Assembly (NCBI RefSeq): GCF_030848805.1
Contig: NC_092361.1
Span: 17,939,406 to 18,003,405, forward strand
Direction of reading: 5' to 3'
DNA: 64,000 bases
From: Temnothorax longispinosus
Lineage: Eukaryota; Arthropoda; Insecta; Hymenoptera; Formicidae
Both the position numbers and the translations under genes were made by a program. Under the pieces are notes generated by a model, which did no database searches, had not been told where the DNA came from, and saw only the letters and a program-made list of their open reading frames with translations. The first letter of the stretch is position 1. Each line of letters begins with the position of its first letter. Below are positions 11,441 to 22,734 of the stretch, piece by piece.

Positions 11441-14400
11441 GCGCAATATAATTATCTTCTAGACATTTTATAAAGATAATTTCATGCACGGTATCCTTGT
11501 AATACTAATTGTAATATATAAATTATGACGCTATAATTTATAACAAGCTTTAAACAAGTTATAAATTATAAGAATAAATATTTTGTATATATATAGAAAT
11601 ATCTCTCATATATTATAGTTTTATAATTGAGAACATTTTATGCACTATGATTAAATAATTTCAGCGATTATTAGTACTATACAATGTTATATATTGCACA
11701 AAACAATCATATTTATAAAACATGTTTGTTTCAATTAGTTCTTTTTTTACATCCGGTAACAGATTGTATTCCATAAGGAGCTAGTAATTAATTCTATCAT
11801 GTAAATGTGTTGTCACAGCGTAAAAATAGGGAGGCATATCACTTACAAGCACTTGTGGATACATTCATTATAATCATTCGTCTTAAAAGCAAGTTTGGTA
11901 TTTTATTAATAAAATAACGAAATACAAGACATTATTAATAATCTATATCGTTATAGATATAATATCCTTTTTGTATTCAACTGAGGATGAAACAATCTTA
12001 TATCTTAAATCATATTTTTCAGCTGTGTATATATATAAAATTTATTCTACTTAGTTTAAAGGAAATTATAATTTGCCTTTCCTAAGTTTTGTAGCTTGTG
12101 ATCTAAGGATACATAATAAATCAAAAATATCTGTAGAAAACTATGGTCACTTTGACATTGCTTATACACATTAGTTCTGAGTTTCGTGTTATCCGTGTAT
12201 CTGTGTCTGTGTGCGTGAGTGTATGTATGTATGTAAGTCCATAACAAAGTAATAAGCCTGCTATATCAAATGGTAATTATACTTGTAATCTTACCATTTT
12301 TAAGATTGCTTCGAGAAACAACGCATTATTTCTCATTTCTTACAATGGATATATATATATACAATGGATATATATATATATATATATCGCGATAATATAA
12401 ATTATGCGTACTCTATATAAATCAGGTTAAACGCACGCACGATGCACTATAATTATCTTTCATTAATTATCTTGCTTTTTTTAAAATAATCTTCCTAAAG
12501 ATTATTATAAGTGATAAATTTCAAACCGTTGATTTTTCATGTAATTCGTCGAGAAATAGACACTCCGATTTGTCAACACCTTACTCACTCTCTATTTTAT
12601 TTAGGATACAATAAAAGCTCGTGAGACGATAACGTATCATACATATTACAGCCACACAGAAAGCAACATCTCTTGGAGTTTTGAAAAACGCCTACTATAC
12701 AGCTTTGTTCGTAATTGTTCTTATATAATTTTATCCGGTAAGAAGTTTGGAAAGATTCATGTAAAAATAAAGTAATCCCGAAGCATGTAGTGCCCAAGCT
12801 TGTATAGACTAGTACTATTATTTACGAAGAGCCGAGAGTGAGCAACGAGAAAGGACTATCTCAAGTTAGCTGTTTCCACCGCTTTTTCATCATTCGCCAT
12901 GTAAGCCCATTAGCTATATATTTGTTTTCTTCTATGCAGTGCATGATAGTACTTATTCACGATACTTCATTGCATATACGATCATAAACTGTTCACATAC
13001 TCACGATCACGCTACGCGTTAAGAAGAGTCGTATATGTATGTATTACAAAGAAGCAGTAATATAACATTTATTTATATTATAACATAATTTATATCGTGA
13101 CAGATAGAGAGACAAACAGAGAGAGTAAAGATGATCTTTTTTTTCGCGAAATGGTGCACATATATGCGCGCTTACAGCATCATACAATCTTTTTTTTTTT
13201 GTCACTTATCCTTACTTGATTATTTCTACGAACATGTAATGCATACTCGTATATGGATTGATGGATGTCCTCTCTCGCATTGGTAAGGATAAAATCTCCT
13301 TTAACATATGAGATTACATGCTTGCGCACATAGTCTTAACTCTCGTTCTGTTATGCACCTGTTATATCTACCGCCAACTAGTACTCCCACTTTTTTCCCC
13401 TCCGTATGACTGCTTCTGTAAAATAAAATTATAGTCTTTATAGCTACAAGCAATAAATATTTGAAAGTGCACTTAGTAAATAGCGATTAATTGTTTCGTG
13501 ATTGAATTATTATACATTTGGTTTTAATAAATATATAATAAACGATATTATATAAATAGAATTATGAAATGAACCTAACAGAAATATATGTATATATATT
13601 CTGAGATATACAAAACTCTATTACTCGAATATAGACTCGAATTACTAGCATACCTTTTTCATATTTATAATATATTTCATATATCTCTTCAAACATTTTA
13701 GATAAATGAGTGTCAATGTAGTATCTATTGAAGTATAAGAAATAATTCACTTAATTAAAATAATACTATGCATGTATTATAAGATTATAAATTTTCAAAA
13801 AGTTTAGAAATTATCTGTATAATAATAAGTAGTTAAGCTTACAATATATTCAATACTTCACATAATAGCATAATATCGAAATCTCTGAAGAAACTTCTTT
13901 AGTAGAAAAATTCACATATGGAACATAAAGCAATGATTCTGAAGGATTATGGATATATGGCTGCCTAAACGTTAGAAGAAAACAAAAAAAATTTACAAGC
14001 AATATAAATAATAAATCTGTTTTTTTGTCGCACTCTATATTTAAGATGAGAATGTATGCTCATTATTTGTACGAAAAAAATAAAAGAATTAAGTATAGAA
14101 TGCTTACAAAGATACTTAAATAGCTAATATTGTGAATTCATATAGATGCGGTTCTTAAAACGTACAAAACCTATAAAATATTACATAATTCCGTAATTAT
14201 TCGGAATCACATCCACGCTTACGTAAACTTTCTTTACGATGACGTCAGAGATCGTCTAGATTATACCACACATGAGTCATCTTATCGATGCTCAACATCA
14301 ATTTTCATCGAATTTTTTCTCTATTTTATTATTACCAAATATGTTATTAAGGGGGATTAAAATTATTTCATATTAAAGATTAAAAAAGTATGTAAAAAAT

Positions 14401-14637
14401 TTCTAAAATTGATGAAGTAGAAAAAATTAGTTTAATAAATGCACCAAAAATATTCCAGCTTATTTAGATATTTTGAAATGTTTAATAGTTTAAAAGCAAG
14501 CTATATGATTACAAATAATTTCAACATGTTCAGTGATATATATTTATTGTTGGACACACAAATATCGTTAAAATTTTTATCGCCTGTTTCTGACTATTAT
14601 AAAGCATTTTATCTAACTGTATAAAATATCCGAAAGC

Positions 14638-14887
14638 CACTGGATGTCCTTTTAATCACAAATTCTTTAGCCAATTCGAAATCGATGTTTCCTCCGTAAA
14701 AAAATCGAGAGAAATCCTTAATTATCGTGATTCCAGTTTTTAATTAGTTTCATTATTCATTTAATTTTGATACTTAATTCGCGAAGTGTCTTTTACTTTC
14801 AATCGTTAATTATTCGAAAAATATTGATTCGACATATCCGTTGAGAAAATGTCAACTTTGAATTGAGAGATAAAGGACATCTAGTTG
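14638..14887. mobile_element. Possible short class II remnant with GGATGTCC-type ends
   Basis: The left end reads ACTGGATGTCCTTTTA and the right end, reverse-complemented, reads ACTAGATGTCCTTTAT. The ends are 250 bases apart and in inverted orientation. Only the tips match well, so this is either an old miniature element or coincidence. No transposase is present. Confidence 0.4.
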
Positions 14888-15359
14888 TTTTAAAACATCC
14901 TGTATAAATTATGCAATCTGCAATACAATTTGTTTCCTTTGAAGGCAATAACAAACTTAAATATTTTAATTATTTAAGTAGAAAATTGAATATGTATAAA
15001 TGACTCTATAGTTATATGTACAGGAATAAACAAGTCAATATTTCAATATGGTTTTGTAACAATGTATAGAACAAAAATTATTGGAATGAAAGAAACGTGA
15101 TGGAAGTGTCTTTAGTAATATTTAATTTTGATATATGTTAAAATTAACTCAATTTACAATCAAGTTAACATTAATAATAAACTAACCACAGTTTTCTTAT
15201 ATTAAATCTATCCTATTATACAAATGATCATTCCAGAAACTTTTTACTGCATCATAAATGAAATTTGTTTTCATTAGAAATTAGATATTATCCCCAACTG
15301 TACTTCCGTGATATTCATACTGTATATACGTGTACACACATTTTAAGCAACAAGGTGAG

Positions 15360-18300
15360 TCACTGGCAGCACTGCTTACGCATTCCCTCGGCATTCATCG
15401 TTGGTTTGACTTCAATTTGTTCTACATTCTGTGGCCGGATTGTATCACCTTCAGGTGGATCTCGTATCTGTTTTTGCGATACGATTCTGTATATTTCTGT
15501 AAAGACAACAAGTTTTGTTGAGACAATAAAATATGCCACGTGCAATTTTAATTTAATTTAGCATACAATAAATAATCTCCACTTTTATATAAAGACAAAG
15601 CCTTTCAATGATCTCAATAAAATATAATATATATTAGATATTGAAAAAATATTTATAGTATTATATTACAATATTTTGAAGTAAATATTATATGTATATA
15701 CACAATTTCAATTCTATTGTAGTATTGCAATTTGCACTGTCACGAAATAAAAGAATTTATACAGAGTTAGACAATTTTATTAATATATTGATGGAATTTT
15801 TCATGAAATAATGGAATGAATCTCATGTAATAATAAAAGTAAATTCTATATCTATGGTACTAAAAAACACAACATATAGTACAACACATATATCAATAAC
15901 TGTAAGAAAGTACTGATAAGTGATAACTGTTTTCATGGAAACAGACACCAAAACATATTATATTAGCTATTACAGTTCTAATATGATTTTAATTCCAATA
16001 TTTAATAATCAATTCAGTAACTGCTAATTTCATATGACATCATTGGATAATGTTTTGTAGGAGCAATTGACTCATAGACTCGGCCGACCGAGTTTGATCC
16101 TGACCCTCACCCCATATATGTATGCCTCGATTTATAGGATGGATTAAAAAGTCAAAAAGTTTTGAGCGAAAGAATATGAGATGATTGTTTCGGGAATAAT
16201 AAATTCTAATATATATAACAGTATCGTTGAAGAGATCTATTACCTGTTAATATGTTTTGAAACGCTGTCTCAACGTTAGTAGAATCTAAAGCGGATGTTT
16301 CAATGAAAGACAAGCCGTTCCTCTCAGCAAACGCTTTAGCCTCATCAGTTGGAACAGCACGCAGATGCCTTAAGTCCGACTTATTTCCCACTAACATGAT
16401 CACAATATTCTGATCGGCATGGTCCCGTAATTCTCGTAACCATCTTTCTACATTTTCATACGTCAGGTGTTTCGCAATATCATACACGAGTAGTGCACCA
16501 ACTGCTCCGCGGTAATATCTAGTAATTAGAAAAATATTATTGATATGTATGTCATATATCTTTATGGCAAATGTTAACTTTATGTGAAGTAAGTTTCTTT
16601 TTAACTCTTTTACTCGCATATATTTTTATAGTCTCTATTCTCTTAATTGTAAATAAATATTCAAATATAATAATAATAATAAGTAACAACCTGCAAAATT
16701 CAACTTTCACTATTAAAAAATCAAAGATTCAATAATATTCTATTATTCAATTTAAAGAACAATAATTTTTTCATTTTTTGGCTGCTCAATATTTTTATTT
16801 ATATATAAAAGCAATTATTTACAGGACTTAATGATATTACTTGAAATAATTCGTGATAAATAAGCTATTATTTTTGAACTTTTTGCTAACAAATGTGTGA
16901 AACTTACGCAGAGGTAATCGCACGATAGCGCTCTTGTCCAGCTGTATCCCAAATTTGGGCTTTAATGGTTTTACCATCTACTTGTATACTGCGCGTTGCA
17001 AATTCGACTCCGATGGTAGACTTCGACTCCAAATTGAATTCATTTCTTGTAAATCGGGATAGGAGATTACTTTTTCCTACTCCAGAATCCCCAATGAGGA
17101 CAACTGAAAAGACAAAAAGAATCAATTAGACAAATGTTTAGCAACAATTTAATTTTGGGATTAACAGGGTCATTTAACAAATGAGAAATGGAAAAAGATA
17201 CATTTTATAATAGTTATTGTATTTTTCTATTTCTCTCTTTCTCTCTCCCTCCTTCTCTCATCTCAGGTACCTAGTATCAGATCACATATCAAACTTGACT
17301 GCAACTGCTCCGAGCAGCTGATATATTAAATTCCTATCATTATTATCTAAAGATAATAACAATTAGGAATTTTGAGTGTTTTAAATTATCCTCGAACGCG
17401 CAACTAAGATAAAATATAAATTTTATATTACAAAACCATTCATATATTATTTTTTTAAAATACCTCAATTGTATATAATCTCAATCTTGCCCAAGTAGAT
17501 GTATATATGTTGAAAAAATTAAATCTGTTTCAAAGTCAATAATTATAATATCATCAAAACATTCCCTAAGATCAAATTTCTATCATCATCCAAATTTCAT
17601 AATTAAAATGATCAATTATTGTAGCTGCATTCCGATATTTACTGTCAGCAACTGTCACTACTAAAAATCTATAGTATACATGATGTAAAATATAGAAAAA
17701 TATATAGATTTTCAGTACTGACAGTGAATATTGGAATGCAGCCTTTATAATAGGTACCATGAATGTTAAATAGCTATAAAGGTAATGCTTCTTAATGACC
17801 ACTGCATAAAGCTCTTTTATCTGTAAAACTGAAAAAGTTGTGTCATGTATCAGTGAATCAGTGCCACATGTCATGATCATGTATAGCATACATGAACAAC
17901 ATGTATGCGTACTCTTTGCATAAATCGCTATTCAGACGCAAAACTTGGGAAATAAAGCACAGCAAGGATTTCATTGATCCCCCTCATTCTACATCTGCTC
18001 TCTTCGCTCTTCCCAAAGTAAGAAATATAAACACAGTGTATATGTATTCGTACACGAGTATATCACGTTTACATATAACTTTCTCATTTGTCTAAAGTCA
18101 AATTTATAATAAAATTAATCAATTACTTTGACAAGACAATTCAGGAGAAAATTTCGCCACACAACTCTCTCTGACTCCTGTCTTAAAAATTACATGTATA
18201 AAATTGATTCTGTGGACGAATCACACTTATTAAAAAAGATATACGAATAAAAAGAAAGATATGATTAGCCCAACTTATCAGCCTGCTACAATACTGCGTA

Positions 18301-19406
18301 GTCAGATCAGGGGACAGTGACAGGGACCAAATATATGACTACTAATATATCTTTATTAAGTTAGGGGTCAAGATCGGCCAAATTGATGGAAGCGTCCCAT
18401 GAAACGATACTACACAATGATGCTAAAATAACCGAACAAATCTGCAAAGCTCCAAACTCTGCGATCAACTGATTAACGTAATTGATCAACATTAATTGTC
18501 GCAAAAAAAAAAAGATAAAATCAACAAAGAACAAGGTAAACTGCGTTTCGATATTCACTGTCAGCGCTGACGATCTATAGTATACGTGACGTAAACTATA
18601 GATTTTCAGTACTGGCATGTAGTGAATATCGAGACGTAGCCGTAGTAGATACGACAGCTGACGATAGAGAACTGACGATAGCTTTTATAGTAATTTGCTC
18701 TCTCGCTCTCTCTATCCCCCCCCTTCCGTTTCACGAAAGTGCAGATGATGCGGAATGACAAGGCCAAAAGAAATTTCATGTATGCCACAGGCACACGAAC
18801 GAATACATCCGTACGACGGACATACAATCGGCATAGCGGATGTAACATCGCGTATATTCGATACGTGTATATATCGTGTCCAATTACATGCGTAATGTAC
18901 AAATCGCGGGCGTTTTTCGCGACGCAGGGAAAGAGCCCAAAGAGGGAGCGGGACAGGCAGGAGAGTACGGCAAGGGGGAAGGGGTGAGGAGAGGAGGACG
19001 ACCGGAATCGGCGACGGCGAGCCGTCGACCAGGAAGTCGCCTCAAGGAATCGCAGCGGGACGCTCTTTCCCCCCCGTCGCGGAGAACGGATTAGCCTCCG
19101 CGATGGTGGGTCATCGTTTCTGATGTCATCGCGCGCGCAGGCGGCCGTGGACGATCGTCGACATTCACGAAACCGACGTTTACGGCGGTCATCGTCGCCA
19201 CGGCGGTGGAAAACGGCAGCGGAAAACCTCGTCGATCGCGGGGACCGTCTCTCGAGAAACGTGAAAAAAGAAAAAAGATATCGGAGTCACACTGTACGAG
19301 AGGAAGACAGAGATGGCGGGAGGGAGGGAGGGTGTGAGAAAGAGAGAGAGAAGCTTGGCGATTTACCTTTAAATAAATAATCGTACTCGTCGTCCCGAGT
19401 GCCCAT
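15360..19406 (-). CDS. Rab11: Rab11 small GTPase
   Basis: Rab11 controls recycling endosomes and traffic from the trans-Golgi and recycling compartments to the plasma membrane. Four coding exons on the minus strand are 19367-19406, 16908-17103, 16244-16518 and 15360-15496. They total 648 bases for 215 residues, essentially the fly length. The start MGTRDDEYDYLFK sits alone in exon 1, inside a CpG-rich block. All G motifs are present: GDSGVGKS (P-loop, about 20-27), the switch I threonine in STIGVEF, WDTAGQERYRA (switch II), NKSDL and ETSAL. The C-terminus ends KQCCQ, giving the prenylation cysteines. Intron 1 is long (about 2.3 kb) and contains two palindromic elements. The gene is head-to-head with ZC4H2. 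The reading is complete and no residue is unusual. Confidence 0.99.
17622..17742. mobile_element. Palindromic miniature element in Rab11 intron 1, copy 1
   Basis: The sequence starts TAGCTGCATTCCGATATTTA and ends with the inverted form TGAATATTGGAATGCAGCC. The arms extend inward through CTGTCAG and the ATCTATAGTATAC region, so the DNA could fold into one hairpin of about 120 bases. A second copy lies 0.9 kb further on. There is no coding capacity. Confidence 0.75.
18540..18641. mobile_element. Palindromic miniature element in Rab11 intron 1, copy 2
   Basis: Same family as the copy at 17622. The left end is CTGCGTTTCGATATTCACTG and the inverted right end is GTGAATATCGAGACGTAGCC. The core ATCTATAGTATACGTGACGT and the block ATAGATTTTCAGTACTG are shared with copy 1. 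Arm mismatches show moderate age. Confidence 0.75.
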
Positions 19407-20160
19407 CTCGACCGCAGCAAGCAACAAGCACCTCTGAGCGAGCCGACGTCGGTTACCCCCGGGGTCGGAACCGCGCTACTGCGACGACGTATGGCTTATA
19501 TACAAAGGGCAGAGAGGAGGCCGAGGAGCCGCCGATTGGCTCCTGAGTCCCGTGGGTTGCTCTCTGCTGCTGCTCTCTCGCTTCCCTTCTCGGTTCCCGT
19601 CACGGGATGCACGCAACGCGAGGGCGGGCAGGGATCCGGCCGTCGGCTCGCGAACGATAACGGGGGAACGTAGACAAGGGGAACCGTAGGCGGTGCGGGC
19701 GCGCGAGAGCGATCGGCGACGGCGATACAATTATTTTCGTTCTTTCAATTTAACTGTACAATATGGCCTCCTTTCTACACGCCCCTCCAGGGCCGGACGG
19801 GTCGGCGCACGCGCGGGCACGCGCGCATGCGCGCGCGCCCGCGCGGCTGCTTGAAAACGGATTTCGCGGCCGGGGGACGCGCCCCTGGCGAAAACGTATG
19901 TGTACATACGCGCGAGAATCGAGGGGGGAAAATGGGGCCGATTCGCTTTGATCGTAGATCGTACCCTCCACATTGCGGTTCCCTTCTTTTTGTCAGCTTC
20001 ATTAACACGTTTTTGTTCGTTGAATCGTGACCAATGTCCAACGACCGATTTCGCAGGGCCAATCGAAATCGAAGATTTCGCAAGTCGTTGAAGGATTTGT
20101 TCCGACGATTTATGCACGCGAAACTCCATCTATGATAACTTTTGCTTCCTAGAATTTCGC
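18900..20160. promoter_or_regulatory. CpG-rich block over the Rab11 first exon and upstream promoter
   Basis: CpG-rich sequence begins abruptly near 18900 and returns to AT-rich sequence after about 20160. It covers the Rab11 start codon (19404-19406), so the Rab11 promoter and 5' UTR almost certainly lie in its right half. Very GC-rich alternating purine-pyrimidine sequence occurs at 19801-19848. Open frames on both strands here result from composition and look non-coding. Confidence 0.6.
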
Positions 20161-20724
20161 GAAGGTTTATCGTCGTCGATAAGATATTGGACGAAGATAA
20201 GACAGCAGATGTCAATTGCGCAAATAATACAAACAATTCGATTAAGCAATAAAAGGCTTATAACATTTTATATTTTGAATTTACGACTCTTTTTGATGAT
20301 GATTTTTGGAAAGCTCACAATTTACTGGTAATTTAACTCAAATTTAATTAGAGTAGAATGCGCATGTATAATTTTCTCTGTCTATATCGGAATAATGTCA
20401 GCGTATTACATTTCAATTAATCGATAATCATTATATTTTCCACAGCAATGAAATAAAATGAGACAACCTTCATTCGACAGGCTTGAAATTACGCGACGTC
20501 GGCGTCGAAAGCTATATATAATGGTCATTTCATCAGAGCGGAGCATTGAGAAAGAAAGCTAGGTGACATACGTCACCTCGCTCTATTCCAGGGTTAAATA
20601 GGGATCAATGGTGCATTATTCCATGTCTCTCGCGTTTGTGCTAAATGCGGTCGTTCGATTTTTAAAGTGAGGCAACGCGATCCTCGCGATCGCGACAATT
20701 CGAACCGCGTCGATTTCTACCAAT

Positions 20725-20957
20725 GCAGATTAACTTTAATCTCGGTTTAATTGATTTTTTACCTTTTTCTAGTTCTATGAAAAAATTAGAAAAAGATAAA
20801 ATAATAAGGTAAGTTAAACCGAGATTAAAGTTATCTGCTTTATATCTATTTCTACCAATGCAGATCAACTTTAATCTCGGTTTAATTGATTTCTTATCTT
20901 TTTCTAGTTTTAAGAATTAGAAAAAGATAATAAGTTAAACAGAGATTAAAGTTAATC
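20725..20957. repeat. Tandemly duplicated palindromic element upstream of ZC4H2
   Basis: Two adjacent copies begin at about 20725 and 20860. Each starts GCAGATYAACTTTAATCTCG and ends with the inverted form near TTAAACMGAGATTAAAGTTA. The flank TTTCTACCAAT is repeated before each copy, so a unit of about 135 bases, flank included, was duplicated in tandem rather than inserted twice. Each copy also has an internal inverted pair, TTTTTCTAG / TTAGAAAAAG. Confidence 0.75.
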
Positions 20958-21573
20958 TAAAATACCCATTTTGTGCGCTCTACAAAATTTGTACTCGTCA
21001 GATTTCAAGATCGCGATGACGTACACGTCGCGCGTTTTGCCAGCACGTGTCGCATTTCGTATATGTATTTCATTTACACGCGCGCGTAGTCGCGTACTCC
21101 GATTTTTCATATCGTCGAGGAAAAAAAATCATCGCAATTGAATCGGAGCGCCGCCCGTCGAGATTGCGAGCCGCAGCATCCCAGATGGCGCGTCGCGTTC
21201 TTCTCGTTGGACAGATTTCAAGTTCGCTATCTCACGCGGGGAGATGAAAGGAAATAAAAGACCGATTGATGAACCGAGCTACTCCGCTACCCCGCTCTGT
21301 CCGCCGTGCTGTCGCGACGCTGTCCGATAAGGACTCACTGTCAACTCTATCAAGCAGCCTCGCCGAAGCCTCGTCGCGGAGTCGCTCGATCGTGCGCAAC
21401 ACCCGTCCCGTGAAACGCGTTTTTCTCTCGCTAATCGCACCGAGATACTGCCGATAGTGCCGATACCGAATATGCAGTAGACGAACTCGCGAGTCGAAGG
21501 GAGAAACGCTGCTGAATTATTCCGCGGAGCTCGTGGTAATCGAATAAGTAACGGGGATTAATTAACCTCCGAC

Positions 21574-22734
21574 ATGTCGGCGTCCGAAACGGCGGTGATT
21601 TTCGCGAAGCTGGAGGCTTTGAAAGACATTAGGTATATGGGAATGCGATATCCTCTCACATATGTTCTCTCGTATGTTGTGTGAGAAATTTATTTGACGT
21701 TTCTTTCCTTTGTACTCGCGCAGGTCGAAGACCCTTCAATTGGAGAAGCTGAAACAGAGGATATTGCAAGAGGTGGAGCAGACCGAGCAAGAGGAGAAAT
21801 GTTTATTAGAATACAAGCAAGAAATGGACCTGCTGATGCAGGAGAAAATGGCACACGTCGAGGAATTGCGTCAGATACACGCGGACATCAATGCGGTGAA
21901 TTTATATTGCTTGGTTTTTTTGCTTCTGATAGGATAGAATTGTATGGAATTGTTAATAATAAGGCTCATACTCTATCAGATGGAATCAGTGATCAAGCAA
22001 GCGGAGGAAGCGCGTAACAGGGCGAGGGAAACTGCGAAATTGATTCACAACAATGATTATCAACCGTTGAAACACGACATTGACCGTATGCGCAGGGAAT
22101 TTTTGGGTTTGGAGAGGCTACCGGAGTTATACGAGACCGAGTCGGATCTTATCTCTCCTGAGTGAGTATCTTGATTATCACGAAGCTGTTGAAAATCAGC
22201 TGCGAGAGAAGCGCATTTAATACCAGCCGATAAGTGGAGAATGACATTACAGACTGAGCTGAGTTAAACTTTTATTGTGTAGACGGTTTGTTCATAGCTA
22301 CTTTGAACGTCCGATGCAAAAGGCGGAGTGGAGAGTAGAGGTACGAGGTGATGACTTGTTACCGCCGCTCGGGCTGCACCATCCTGGCCATCCAGGTGGT
22401 TCCACGCCTTTCCTAGCTCCGCAACCGCTTCAGGGGCCAAGCAAACCAGAGCCCAGACCGTTACCGCCAGCCCCAGGGCCGCCCGCTCCAACATTCAGGT
22501 ACCACTGGTATATCTCGTCCCCTTATTACATTCTTCATGTAAAATTGAAAACATTATTTGTTATCGATTCTGTAATTAAAAAAAGTATTTCCATCGCTTT
22601 ACAGGCAACAACCGCCGCCTATGAAGTCTTGCCTCTCGTGCCATCAACAAATTCACAGAAATGCACCAATTTGCCCGCTCTGCAAAGCAAAATCGCGTTC
22701 GCGTAATCCTAAAAAACCAAAGAAGAAAGATTAA
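21574..22734 (+). CDS. ZC4H2: ZC4H2 (C4H2-type zinc finger protein)
   Basis: ZC4H2 is a conserved nuclear and neuronal protein; in vertebrates it works with the ubiquitin ligase RNF220 in neural development. Five exons are 21574-21632, 21724-21895, 21980-22161, 22283-22498 and 22605-22734. Phases agree and give 252 residues, slightly longer than the human protein. The N-terminal half is a long coiled coil containing EYKQEMDLLMQEKMAHVEEL and RQIHADINA, nearly identical to the family. A proline-rich linker follows (PQPLQGPSKPEPRPLPPAP). The zinc finger is at about 219-236, with CLSCHQQIHRNAPICPLC giving the four cysteines and two histidines. The basic tail is KSRSRNPKKPKKKD. The first ATG, MSASETAVIFAKLEALKDI, matches the family start. 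The gene is head-to-head with Rab11 and tail-to-tail with MFSD8. Confidence 0.97.

Larger units (their letters stand above)
11333..15359. other. 4-kb AT-rich gap between convergent YL-1 and Rab11
   Basis: This gap holds the YL-1 3' UTR at its left end and presumably a long Rab11 3' UTR read from the right. It contains a short palindrome near 11530-11572, TA-rich microsatellite around 12346-12387 with ACAATGGATATA repeated, a T-rich run near 13137-13200 and one inverted-repeat element (listed separately). No open reading frame here has the character of a gene. Confidence 0.55.

Noticed and set aside
19731..20236. Overlapping minus-strand frames of 130-150 codons upstream of Rab11
   Set aside because: They lie in CpG-rich DNA with few stops, overlap each other and show no family similarity.
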